From Schleiferilactobacillus harbinensis DSM 16991 (GTDB taxonomy: Bacteria > Bacillota > Bacilli > Lactobacillales > Lactobacillaceae): a DNA stretch of 64,000 nt. The DNA lies in contig NZ_AUEH01000005.1 of NCBI RefSeq assembly GCF_000425885.1, positions 34,507 to 98,506 on the forward strand, in the 5' to 3' direction. Position numbers and translations under genes: made by a program. The notes beneath the pieces were generated by a model, which was not told where the DNA came from, searched no databases, and worked only from the letters and a program-made list of their open reading frames with translations. The stretch's first letter is position 1, and each line of letters begins with the position of its first letter. Shown piece after piece: positions 9,264 to 17,006 of the stretch.

Positions 9264-10928
9264 ATGATGGTAAAGAACAAGTTTGTGATAGGCGCGATTG
9301 GCATATTGGCGGCAGCAGCGGTCGTTTTGGCTGGGTGCAACAGCCAAAGCAAGGGCAGCAGCGCGGCCAGTACCAGCAGTACCGCCAGCCAGCAAAAAAC
9401 ATTGAAGATCCTGGTATCCGCCGAGATCCCCCAGCTGGATTCAGCGAAGAGTTATGACGTGGTCAGCGACAGTCAAATTTTCAATTTCCAGGAAGGGTTG
9501 TATAAATTGGGCAAGAAAGACGCCGTCGTGCCGGCAATCGCCCAGAGCCAGCCCACTGTCAGCAAAGATGGTCTGACCTATACGATCAAGCTTAAAAAGA
9601 ACGCCGCCTGGAGCAACGGTGCCCCGGTCACCGCCCAGGACTTTGTTTTCGCCTGGCGGCGGGCGGTGGATCCTAAGACCAAGTCTCAGAACGCGACCAA
9701 GCTGTTTTCCCTGGCCAATGCTGAGGAAATCAATGCCGGTAAAAAGCCGTTGACCGATTTGGGGGTCAAAGCAGTGGGGGACGATACCCTGCAAGTGAAA
9801 TTAGCGATTGCCAATCCCTATTTCCTGCGGGAATTGACGGGCACCAATTATTTCCCGCAAAACGAGAAATTTGTTAACAAGGTTGGCGCCAAGTACGGCA
9901 CGGCAGCCCAATACGTCCTGGCTGACGGCCCATTTATCATCAAGGATTGGAACGGCACCAGCGACAAGTGGTCTTTCGTCAAGAACCCGCATTACTATGA
10001 TGCCAAACAGGTGAAGCTGACCAAGGTCGATGTATCGGTGGTCACGAATGCTGCTACCCAGGCCCAGACCTTTGATCAAAAGACGGCGGATATCACGCCG
10101 GTATCGGGTGAATTTATTGAGAAATACGCTAAAGATCCAGCATATCACCGCATTTCTTCCTATGGCACCAGCAATGTGGAAATTGATACGACTTCTGAGG
10201 GGCATCCGGAGCTGGGGAACGTCAACTTCCGGCGGGCGCTGTTCTACGCCGTGGATCGCAAGGCACTGACCGGTCAGGTACTGAAGGACGGCTCGGTGCC
10301 AGCAGTGGGCTATCTGGCCCCTGGGGCGCTGCGCAACCCGGCCAACGGCAAGGATGTCAATACGGAATTGGGCACGCTGACGTATTACAGCAAGGCCAAG
10401 GCCCGCAAGTATCTTGCGCTGGCCAAGAAGAAATTGGGCAAGGATAAATTCACACTGACCTTGAAGGGCAGTGACACCGATGCGGGCAAGCGGACAACCG
10501 AGTACCTGCAATCCGCCTTCCAAAACGCCCTGCCCGGCGTGACCGTTGATGTGCAAAATATTCCGGCCAAGTCCCTGTTTGCCTCGTTAATGTCCTATAA
10601 CTTCCAACTGGACACTGGCGGTTGGGAAGCTGAGGCCGATCCGTCCGTGCTGCTGCAACAGTTCACCACCGGCTACACCCACGACCATGGCGGCTTCAGC
10701 AACAAACAGTATGACCAGCTGGTCAAAGATGCCCAGGGCAAAGACGCCGCCAATGCCCAACAACGGTATACGGATCTGAAGGATGCCCAGAAGATCTTGT
10801 TGGACCAAGCCGTCGTTGTACCGCTGTATCACTCAGCGACGAATCTGTTGATCAATACGCAGCTCAAGGGTGTGCAGACCCACGCCTTTGGCCAGACGTA
10901 TGATTTCTCCCGGGCCTATTTTAAATAA
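9264..10928 (+). CDS. oppA: Oligopeptide-binding lipoprotein (SBP family 5, OppA type)
   Basis: A 554-aa extracellular solute-binding lipoprotein for peptide uptake by an Opp-type ABC importer. The start is one of two adjacent ATGs at 9264/9267 behind GGAGG (9253-9257); a longer frame to 9156 runs through the hairpin and is not credible. Lipobox VLAGC gives Cys25. The body has the family-5 pattern: ILVSAEIPQLDSAKSYD, LTYTIKLKKNAAWSNGAPVTAQDFVFAWRRAVDP, then the LNFRRALFYAVDR-like segment NVNFRRALFYAVDRKALT. No permease or ATPase genes are nearby, so it must feed a transporter encoded elsewhere. The T-box leader ties its expression to the charging of one tRNA, probably tRNA-Tyr. Confidence 0.9.
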   Translation: MMVKNKFVIGAIGILAAAAVVLAGCNSQSKGSSAASTSSTASQQKTLKILVSAEIPQLDSAKSYDVVSDSQIFNFQEGLYKLGKKDAVVPAIAQSQPTVSKDGLTYTIKLKKNAAWSNGAPVTAQDFVFAWRRAVDPKTKSQNATKLFSLANAEEINAGKKPLTDLGVKAVGDDTLQVKLAIANPYFLRELTGTNYFPQNEKFVNKVGAKYGTAAQYVLADGPFIIKDWNGTSDKWSFVKNPHYYDAKQVKLTKVDVSVVTNAATQAQTFDQKTADITPVSGEFIEKYAKDPAYHRISSYGTSNVEIDTTSEGHPELGNVNFRRALFYAVDRKALTGQVLKDGSVPAVGYLAPGALRNPANGKDVNTELGTLTYYSKAKARKYLALAKKKLGKDKFTLTLKGSDTDAGKRTTEYLQSAFQNALPGVTVDVQNIPAKSLFASLMSYNFQLDTGGWEAEADPSVLLQQFTTGYTHDHGGFSNKQYDQLVKDAQGKDAANAQQRYTDLKDAQKILLDQAVVVPLYHSATNLLINTQLKGVQTHAFGQTYDFSRAYFK

Positions 10929-10930
10929 TA

Positions 10931-10967
10931 TCAGCATCCTCCGCCAACCCGGCGGGGGATTTTTTGA
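10931..10967 (+). terminator. oppA terminator
   Basis: ATCCTCCGCC-aac-CCGGCGGGGGAT pairs imperfectly and is followed by a run of six T residues. Confidence 0.75.
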
Positions 10968-11025
10968 GCAGCAAAAAACCGCCAAGACACTAAAATTCAG
11001 CATCCTGACGGTGGTGTAACCTGAG

Positions 11026-11098
11026 TGGAGCCTAACGGACTTGAACCGTCGACCTCCTGCATGCCATGCAGGCGCTCTCCCAGCTGAGCTAAGGCCCC
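11026..11098 (-). tRNA. tRNA-Ala (anticodon GGC)
   Basis: Reading the minus strand: acceptor GGGGCCT/AGGCTCC; a D-arm with GCTCAGCTGGGAGAGC; anticodon stem CCTGC/GCAGG with loop ATGGCAT (anticodon GGC); a T-arm with GGTTCAAGTCC; discriminator A. 73 nt, and the 3' CCA is not encoded. Decodes GCC and GCU. Confidence 0.95.
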
Positions 11099-11160
11099 AT
11101 TTGCTATCGCTCAAACTATATTACAGGAAGACAGAATGAAAAGCAAGCCTTGTGAGTCAA

Positions 11161-11652
11161 TTATTTTTCCGCCGGCCCGGTGTCTGCATCGGTGTACATC
11201 GCCTGTACCAGGGCATCGCTGACCCGCTGGGCAACTAGGGCCTTGGTGGCTAAGTGCACAAGTTCGCGGACGGCCGGCGATGCGGATTGAGCCGTTGGTG
11301 TGGTGAGCGGCACAGCCGCGTCAGTTTCTGCCGCAGCCTGAGCGTTGTATGCCCGTACCCATAAATCATAAGCTTCTTCCCAGGACAGCTCAGCAGTCAA
11401 AGTGGTTAGATAGTGATGGACGACATCCAGTGAATAGAGTGTTTTGAGCAGCGTCACCAGGATGATCTGGGCTAACTGAGTGCGGCCGTACCGTTTCTTG
11501 TCGGGCCGGGAAACCAAGCCTTGCTTGACGTAGCTGTTCACCATGGACTTGGTGACTTCCGTCCCGGTGACCATCATGGTGTAACGATTTGTTTCGCTGA
11601 TCACTTGGTCCATGTATAGACCGATGTCGCTGAGATCAGCAAACAACGGCAA
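11161..11652 (-). CDS. DUF1836-family protein, start uncertain
   Basis: A DUF1836 protein, a family of small helical and possibly regulatory proteins in Firmicutes. The core reads LPLFADLSDIGLYMDQVISETNRYTMM, then a winged-helix-like segment, VTKSMVNSYVKQGLVSRPDKKRYGRTQLAQI. From the TTG at 11652 it is 163 aa. However, the frame stays open and protein-like further upstream (AFKTWIQRFRRHQLPLFADL), and no ATG/GTG/TTG occurs there before a stop. The only ribosome-binding-like site (GAAGGGA near 11713-11719) precedes an ATC at 11707-11709. Either a non-canonical start is used or the original start was lost. Confidence 0.75.
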   Translation of the reverse strand: MPLFADLSDIGLYMDQVISETNRYTMMVTGTEVTKSMVNSYVKQGLVSRPDKKRYGRTQLAQIILVTLLKTLYSLDVVHHYLTTLTAELSWEEAYDLWVRAYNAQAAAETDAAVPLTTPTAQSASPAVRELVHLATKALVAQRVSDALVQAMYTDADTGPAEK

Positions 11653-11766
11653 CTGATGCCGCCGAAACCGCTGAATCCATGTTTTGAAAGCCTCAGTGAA
11701 CGTGCAGATCGCTTCCCTTCTTACTATCCGTCATTATATCATAGAAGAAAAGGGGTACAAATTCAG

Positions 11767-11818
11767 TAAAAGCGCTTGCAAGCAAATCGATTGTACCCTA
11801 TAATTTGTACTGACAAGT
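11767..11818 (+). promoter_or_regulatory. araR promoter with cre and AraR-type operator
   Basis: cre-like TAAAAGCGCTTGCA (11767-11780) overlaps the -35 TTGCAA (11776-11781). The -10 is TATAAT (11799-11804), with a 17-bp spacer. ATTTGTACTGACAAGT (11803-11818) fits the AraR box and overlaps the -10 end and likely start point. This suggests autorepression plus CcpA control. Confidence 0.75.
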
Positions 11819-11840
11819 TGACACAATGGGAGAAATCGTT

Positions 11841-12956
11841 ATGGAGAAAAAATACGAGATCGTTACCGCGACCATTCGGGAGTGGATCACGGGTGGACGA
11901 TACCAGATCGAAGATAAACTACCAACAGAATCTGAATTAATGAGTCAATTCCAAGTAAGCCGGCACACGGTCCGCAAGTCGCTATCTGACTTGGAAGTGC
12001 AGGGCTTTATCTACCGTATTCAAGGCGGCGGGTCTTTCGTCGCGGATTACAAACACAACGCGAACCGCAGCGAGGCCCACACCAAGACGGTGGCGGTCTT
12101 GACCACCCACATCACGGACTACATTTTCCCGGCCATCATCTCGGGTATTGAAAGTCAGCTGTCGGCAAATGCTATTTCCATGCTGCTGTCCAGCACGCAA
12201 AACGACGAAACGCTAGAGCGGAAGAATCTGGAGAAATTCCTGGATGACGATATTCAAGGGGTGATCGTGGAACCGACGAAGAGTGCCTTTACGATTCAGA
12301 ATGAGGCGTTCTACAAGCGGTTTACCGATGCCCATATTCCTATCCTGACCATCGATGCTAAATCGAATAACGAGACCATTCCGTATTTCATTATGGATGA
12401 TTTCAAGGGCGGCGTGATGGCTGCCCAGGCATTGATCGACGCCGGTCACGAGCATATTCTCGGGGTCTTCAAGTCCGATGATCAGCAGGGCATTTTGCGG
12501 ATGAACGGTTTCAGCGAAGCGTTGCAGAAGAGTCAGGGCAGTATTCGCGGCGAGGTGCTGCTGTATCAATCCGAAACCGGCGAAGCCAAGCTGAAACAGC
12601 AGATCACCCATATCTTGCAGGAGACCGATCCGCCCACCGGGATCGTCGGCTACAATGACCAGATTGCGCTGGTAGCGTACAACGCCGCCCGCGCTGCAGG
12701 CTTGCAGGTGCCCGATGACGTCTCGCTGGTCGGCTTCGATAATTCCCTGTTGGCATCGCGGTTGGGCATCCGCTTGACCAGCATCAACCATCCGAAGTCT
12801 CGGATGGGCCAGGATGCGGCCGAGTTGATGATCAAAATGCTGCAGGATCCGTTACATGATTTCAGCGAGGAGGCTAAAATCTATCCGCCAGAAATGGTCA
12901 CCGGCGACTCGGTGCGGCCAGTGCTGGGGGCACATGATCAGGCATCAGGCGAATAG
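11841..12956 (+). CDS. araR: Arabinose-responsive repressor AraR (GntR HTH + LacI-type effector domain)
   Basis: A 371-aa repressor. The N-terminal winged helix of GntR type (residues 1-68: KLPTESELMSQFQVSRHTVRKSLSDLEVQGFIYRIQGGGSFV) is joined to a LacI/periplasmic-binding-like effector domain (from about residue 80; GFSEALQ, TGIVGYNDQIALVAYNAARAAGLQVPDDVSLVGFDN). This two-part architecture is diagnostic of AraR, which releases DNA on binding L-arabinose. The ATG at 11841 has GGGAGA at 11828-11833; the ATG at 11826 lies in that site. Matching 16-bp operators occur before itself and several arabinose and pectin genes in this window. Confidence 0.92.
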   Translation: MEKKYEIVTATIREWITGGRYQIEDKLPTESELMSQFQVSRHTVRKSLSDLEVQGFIYRIQGGGSFVADYKHNANRSEAHTKTVAVLTTHITDYIFPAIISGIESQLSANAISMLLSSTQNDETLERKNLEKFLDDDIQGVIVEPTKSAFTIQNEAFYKRFTDAHIPILTIDAKSNNETIPYFIMDDFKGGVMAAQALIDAGHEHILGVFKSDDQQGILRMNGFSEALQKSQGSIRGEVLLYQSETGEAKLKQQITHILQETDPPTGIVGYNDQIALVAYNAARAAGLQVPDDVSLVGFDNSLLASRLGIRLTSINHPKSRMGQDAAELMIKMLQDPLHDFSEEAKIYPPEMVTGDSVRPVLGAHDQASGE

Positions 12957-12961
12957 ATTGG

Positions 12962-12991
12962 CAGGGCTGGCTAATGGCTGGCCCTTTTTCT
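12962..12991 (+). terminator. araR terminator
   Basis: AGGGCTGGC and GCTGGCCCT flank a 4-nt loop and are followed by TTTTTC. Confidence 0.8.
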
Positions 12992-13091
12992 TTGGCCTTA
13001 AGTTATCCAAATAGGTAATCTCAAATACAATCATTAGCCATTTACCCCTTGAAATGGCTTACACCGTTCGTTACCATATGGATTGTAATCA

Positions 13092-13107
13092 AATTGTTCG
13101 GACAACT
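13092..13107 (+). promoter_or_regulatory. AraR-type operator before GH43/GH51
   Basis: AATTGTTCGGACAACT matches ANTTGTNCGNACAANT at all but one flank position and lies just upstream of the GGGAGG ribosome-binding site (13112-13117). A weak promoter, TTGAAA (13049-13054) with TACCAT (13072-13077), precedes it, so bound AraR would block transcription. Confidence 0.7.
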
Positions 13108-13122
13108 TTTCGGGAGGAAATT

Positions 13123-13345
13123 GTGACGACAGAGAAGCAGCCGATCGTGGCCCAGCGGGCTGACCCGTTTGTTTACCACCAGTCCGGACGAACAGCAGGA
13201 CATTCTGGTCTATCATGCCCGGCCATACGATAATGCCCATTTGCAGGGCGGCTTTCTGGGCAATCCAGATCGGCATGCGTACACCCAATCATTTATCTGG
13301 AACAGCGACGGCTTCCCTGTGTTTGGTACTCCGGGGGACAATTAG
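13123..13345 (+). pseudogene. GH43 arabinanase/arabinosidase reduced to its two ends
   Basis: A good ribosome-binding site and a GTG at 13123 open a frame with the GH43 N-terminal signature PIVAQRADPFVYHQ. At about 13183 the sequence jumps, one frame over, to the C-terminal end of the same kind of enzyme (DILVYHARPY, then NPDRHAYTQSFIWNSDGFPVFGTP), which stops at 13343-13345. The whole catalytic beta-propeller, roughly 250 or more residues, is missing. It lies between the AraR operator and the GH51 gene, so it is the decayed first gene of that operon. Confidence 0.85.
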
Positions 13346-13362
13346 AAAGGATTGCATACATT

Positions 13363-14820
13363 ATGGGAACAGTTTATATCGACGATCATCGGCCGCTGGG
13401 CCGCATTAATAAGGATATTTATGGTCAATTTTCTGAACATCTGGGCCGCTGTATTTATGGCGGCCTGTGGGTCGGGCCGGATTCGGACATCCCGAACACC
13501 AATGGGTTGCGCAATGATGTGGTCACCGCGTTGAAGGATATTCAGGTACCCGTCCTGCGCTGGCCGGGCGGCTGTTTCGCCGATGAATACCACTGGCAGG
13601 ACGGCATCGGCTCGAATAGTCAGCGCAAGACGATGGTCAACAATAACTGGGGCGGGGTGACAGAAAATAATCACTTCGGCACCCACGAGTACTTCGAACT
13701 GCTCCAGCAAATCGGCGCAGCGGCGTATATCAACGGCAATGTCGGCAGCGGCACGGTGCAGGAGATGCAGGAATGGATCGAGTACATGACCATGAACGGT
13801 ACCTCGCCGATGGCCGATTTGCGGGCGAAAAATGGCCACCCAGACCCTTGGCCGGTGAAATACTTCGGCGTTGGCAACGAAAGCTGGGGCTGCGGCGGCA
13901 ACATGCGGCCGGAATACTATGCAGACTTGTATCGCCGCTACCAGACCTTTGTCCGGAATTATGATCCGGCGCACCCGCTGACGAAGATCGCCTGCGGCCC
14001 CAGCAACGATGATTATCACTGGACCGATGAAGTGATGAAAATCGCCGGCCACTACTTGGACGGCATCAGCCTGCATCATTACGCCCTGCCCTCAATCACC
14101 TGGAGCGGGAAGAAAGGCGCAGCGCTGAGTTTCCCGGAGCAGGAATGGGTGTCACTGATGCAGAGTGCCAATGAAATGGAAGAACTGATTACCCGGCACA
14201 GTGCCATCATGGACAAGTATGATCCGGACAAAAAGAAGAGTCTGGTCGTAGACGAGTGGGGCAGCTGGTATGACGTGGAACCGGGGACGAATCCGGGCTT
14301 CCTGTATCAGCAGAATACCATTCGCGACGCGTGTGTGGCGGCGTTGACGCTGCACATTTTCCAGCACCACGTGGACCGCGTGCATTTAGCCAATATCGCC
14401 CAGATGGTCAACGTGTTGCAGGCGATGATCCTGACGGACGGCGCCAAGATGATCAAGACGCCGACGTATTACGTCTTCAAGATGTTTTTGGATCACCAGG
14501 ACGCCACGGCGTTGAATACCCAAGATGACCTGCCAGATACGGTGACCACCTCAGTATCAAAAACGGATAAAGGGTATCTGCTGTCCCTGGTGAATTACGG
14601 TTTAACCGCGGCAGAAGAGGTGCGGTACGCATTCCAGACCCACACCGTGACCGCGGCCCAGGGGGAAATCCTGCACAGCAGTACCATGGATGCCCATAAT
14701 GACTTCGAGGCACCGGATGTAGTCCAGCCGGAAGCGATGACGGCGGGGCTGACCCATGATGCCCATCAGGTGACGGTAACGATCCCGCCGATGAGTGTCG
14801 TGACGGTCCATGTCCAATAG
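13363..14820 (+). CDS. Alpha-L-arabinofuranosidase, GH51
   Basis: A 485-aa intracellular GH51 enzyme that removes terminal alpha-L-arabinofuranosyl units from arabinan or arabinoxylan oligosaccharides with retention of configuration. The ATG at 13363 follows AGAAAGGA (13344-13351). The N-terminus (YIDDHRPLGRINKDIYGQFSEHLGRCIYGGLW) is typical. The acid/base Glu173 lies in GVGNESWGCGG and the nucleophile Glu298 in VVDEWGSWYDV. No signal peptide is present. A C-terminal beta-domain ends with MSVVTVHVQ. It is probably transcribed from the AraR-controlled promoter through the GH43 remnant, and it supplies L-arabinose to araA/araB. Confidence 0.93.
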   Translation: MGTVYIDDHRPLGRINKDIYGQFSEHLGRCIYGGLWVGPDSDIPNTNGLRNDVVTALKDIQVPVLRWPGGCFADEYHWQDGIGSNSQRKTMVNNNWGGVTENNHFGTHEYFELLQQIGAAAYINGNVGSGTVQEMQEWIEYMTMNGTSPMADLRAKNGHPDPWPVKYFGVGNESWGCGGNMRPEYYADLYRRYQTFVRNYDPAHPLTKIACGPSNDDYHWTDEVMKIAGHYLDGISLHHYALPSITWSGKKGAALSFPEQEWVSLMQSANEMEELITRHSAIMDKYDPDKKKSLVVDEWGSWYDVEPGTNPGFLYQQNTIRDACVAALTLHIFQHHVDRVHLANIAQMVNVLQAMILTDGAKMIKTPTYYVFKMFLDHQDATALNTQDDLPDTVTTSVSKTDKGYLLSLVNYGLTAAEEVRYAFQTHTVTAAQGEILHSSTMDAHNDFEAPDVVQPEAMTAGLTHDAHQVTVTIPPMSVVTVHVQ

Positions 14821-15073
14821 AGTGCCCTGCTGGACTTGCGGAGATTTGGTCCAGACCGATCCGAATCAAGTCGCGGAAACCATTGCGGACCAATTAGCCC
14901 TGGAAGTGGGTAATATTGTGCCCGCAGCGGTGCGGGATGCCCGGCTGGCCGTGTGTACGCAATGCCCCTTTTTCCAAAACGGCACCTGCACCCAGTGCGG
15001 CTGCTATGTCCGCTTTCGCGCTAGTTTAAAGAACAAACACTGTCCTCTGAATCATTGGTTTGACGATAAGTAG
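14810..15073 (+). CDS. Cys-rich DUF6171-like small protein
   Basis: 87 aa with paired cysteines at both ends: PCWTCGD near the N-terminus and CTQCPFF-x3-TCTQCGCYV near the middle, ending KHCPLNHW. This suggests one or two zinc sites. The gene overlaps the 3' end of the GH51 gene by 11 nt, pointing to translational coupling. I recall similar proteins annotated DUF6171 as singletons in lactobacilli. Their function is unknown and a direct role in arabinose metabolism is not implied. Confidence 0.72.
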   Translation: MSNRVPCWTCGDLVQTDPNQVAETIADQLALEVGNIVPAAVRDARLAVCTQCPFFQNGTCTQCGCYVRFRASLKNKHCPLNHWFDDK

Positions 15074-15142
15074 CATCTAAATGACTGAAAACGTACCGAC
15101 TTACGGAATCGTCTTCGTCGTTTCGAGAGGAGAAAAATAATC

Positions 15143-16384
15143 ATGGCAGAAAAAGCCTTCCGATCCTGGGCGCCCACCGCGCCTATGGGTTGGAACAGTT
15201 GGGACTGCTTCGGTGCATCTGTCACCGAAGCCGAAGTGAAAGCCAACGCCGATTATCTGGCCAACCATTTGAAACAGTCCGGCTACGAGTATGTCGTCGT
15301 GGATATCCAATGGTACGAACCCCACGCCGATTCGTCGGTCTATCATGCGTTTGCCGATTTGGCGATGGACGATCGGGGCCGCTTGGTCCCGGCTGCCAAC
15401 CGCTTCCCGTCCGCGGCCAATGGTCAAGGGTTTGGTCCCTTGGCGCAATACGTGCATGACTTGGGTCTGAAATTCGGCATCCATATCATGCGCGGCATTC
15501 CCCGCCAGGCTGTGGCCCAAAACGTGACTACCGCTGGCGGCTACCATGCCCGGGACATTGCGGCCAATAATATTTGTCCCTGGAACTCGGATATGTACGG
15601 ACTGGACATGACCAAACCGGGCGCTCAAGAGTACTACGATTCCTTGCTAGCGTTGTACGCCAGCTGGGGCGTGGACTTTATCAAGTGCGACGATATCGCC
15701 GAGTCGACCCTGTACGGTATGCATCGGGCTGAGATTCACGCGTTGCGTCAGGCCATTGACAAGACTGGCCGGGAGATCGTCCTGAGCCTGTCGCCTGGTC
15801 CGGCGAATATCAATTATGGGTACTTCTTGCAGGAAAATGCCAACATGTGGCGGCTGACCGATGACTTCTGGGATACGTGGCGCCAGTTGAAGGGCATGTT
15901 CCCAGTGGCCGCCAAGTGGGCGCCCATGGTCCGCCCGGGCACCTGGCCTGATCCGGATATGCTGCCGCTGGGGGCGATCCGCCAGCGCAGTGTCGACGGT
16001 GGGACCAAGCTGCCCCACACCCGCTTCACGACGGATGAGCAGAAGACCATGCTGACGCTGTGGGCACTGTTGCGAGCGCCATTCTTCTTGGGCGGCGATT
16101 TGCCCCAGACTGGCGATGAGCTGGCCTTGATCACAAATCAGGCTGTCTTGACGATGCGCCAGGAAATCACTGACGCCCATGAAGAGCAGGCGACAGATAC
16201 GATCATATCGTGGCAGGCCCAAAGTGCGGCGCACCGTTACTTTGCCTTCTTCAATATCAGTGATGAAGACCAGCAGGTGAGCGCACCGACTGAGCAATGC
16301 ACTGAATTGTGGCAGGGAACGCGGCTTGATCCGTCCCAGGACGTGACCGTCCCGGCCCATGGTGTGGTGTTATTGCGCGCGTAA
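15143..16384 (+). CDS. GH27 alpha-galactosidase / beta-L-arabinopyranosidase-type enzyme
   Basis: 413 aa with a strong site (GAGAGGAG, 15125-15132). GH27 features: MGWNSWDCFG at the N-terminus, YEYVVVDIQWYEP, the nucleophile Asp183 in VDFIKCDDIA, the acid/base region WRLTDDFWDTW and a small C-terminal beta-domain. It has no signal peptide. GH27 members cleave alpha-galactosides or beta-L-arabinopyranosides, which differ by only a few residues, so the substrate is open. Proximity to GH51 and AraR favours a role on arabinose- or galactose-decorated pectin side chains. A terminator follows. Confidence 0.88.
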   Translation: MAEKAFRSWAPTAPMGWNSWDCFGASVTEAEVKANADYLANHLKQSGYEYVVVDIQWYEPHADSSVYHAFADLAMDDRGRLVPAANRFPSAANGQGFGPLAQYVHDLGLKFGIHIMRGIPRQAVAQNVTTAGGYHARDIAANNICPWNSDMYGLDMTKPGAQEYYDSLLALYASWGVDFIKCDDIAESTLYGMHRAEIHALRQAIDKTGREIVLSLSPGPANINYGYFLQENANMWRLTDDFWDTWRQLKGMFPVAAKWAPMVRPGTWPDPDMLPLGAIRQRSVDGGTKLPHTRFTTDEQKTMLTLWALLRAPFFLGGDLPQTGDELALITNQAVLTMRQEITDAHEEQATDTIISWQAQSAAHRYFAFFNISDEDQQVSAPTEQCTELWQGTRLDPSQDVTVPAHGVVLLRA

Positions 16385-16401
16385 TCTGCACCAAATAAAA
16401 T

Positions 16402-16448
16402 TGAGCGGTTCAAACTCTCGGTACCCCAAGAGTTTGAACCGCTTTTTC
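16402..16448. terminator. Bidirectional terminator between GH27 and merR-type gene
   Basis: GAGCGGTTCAAACTCT pairs perfectly with AGAGTTTGAACCGCT around a 10-nt loop, with T-runs on both strands. It serves both convergent genes. Confidence 0.9.
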
Positions 16449-16456
16449 AATAAGAA

Positions 16457-16885
16457 TTAATCTTGCCGCGCCCGCTTCAACACTTTAACGTCCTGACCCC
16501 GCGTTTCGATCACCAAATCGAAACCGGGGTCATTGTCGATTTCCCCTAAATTGACCCGGGTCACGTTATCCGTATGGCTCAGGCCCACCAGGCGCTGAGA
16601 CACAATGGTGCGGAAGGTGTCGACGTCCTGATAATGGGTTTTGATCATTTCCCCCGCTTTGGCCAGCGTATAGCCGTCGTCGATGAAATTCTTGATGATG
16701 ATGATTTTCGTCAGGGTTTTCAGGCTATAACGTTTATTGCCGCCTTCTTCATGGCGGATGGGGTGGATCAGCCCCTTTTTCTCCCAATACCGAATCTGGG
16801 TCGTGGTGGCGCCGGTAATCCGGCTCGTTTCACCAATCCCCATCGAGATATTCAGGCTCTTGAGCTTCATAATCACATTATCCAA
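16457..16885 (-). CDS. MerR-family transcriptional regulator
   Basis: 142 aa. The TTG start at 16885 has AAAGGTGG 9 nt upstream, the same site sequence as the divergent exporter gene. The N-terminal MerR winged helix reads MGIGETSRITGATTTQIRYWEKKGLIHPIRHEEGGNKRYS, followed by a helical dimerisation segment (TLTKIIIIKNFIDDGYTLAKAGEMI) and a short C-terminal effector part without a clear metal-binding Cys set. It is transcribed away from the MFS exporter and most likely controls it in response to a drug-like compound. Confidence 0.88.
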   Translation of the reverse strand: MDNVIMKLKSLNISMGIGETSRITGATTTQIRYWEKKGLIHPIRHEEGGNKRYSLKTLTKIIIIKNFIDDGYTLAKAGEMIKTHYQDVDTFRTIVSQRLVGLSHTDNVTRVNLGEIDNDPGFDLVIETRGQDVKVLKRARQD

Positions 16886-16925
16886 TGACTTGCGCCACCT
16901 TTCACGTTCTGTCTTCTATTATGAA

Positions 16926-16967
16926 TGTGACATTTAGTCTTGTCAATATCACAAAATGTGGTAAAGT
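16926..16967 (+). promoter_or_regulatory. Divergent promoter/operator region of MerR regulator and exporter
   Basis: TTGTCA (16940-16945) and TAAAGT (16962-16967) form the exporter promoter. TGTGA near 16926 and TCACA near 16949 form an inverted repeat across the -35 region, where a MerR dimer could bind. Confidence 0.5.
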
Positions 16968-17006
16968 AGTCGTACAACATTTTTTCTGAAAAAGGTGGCT
17001 TGGAGT

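Noticed and set aside
9801..10556. 251-codon minus-strand frame inside oppA
   Set aside because: Mirror frame of a high-GC gene, with no start site or recognisable domain.
10833..11114. 93-codon minus-strand frame over the tRNA region
   Set aside because: Its translation (GLSSAGRAPAWHAGGRRFKS) is the well-known artefact of reading a tRNA gene as protein.
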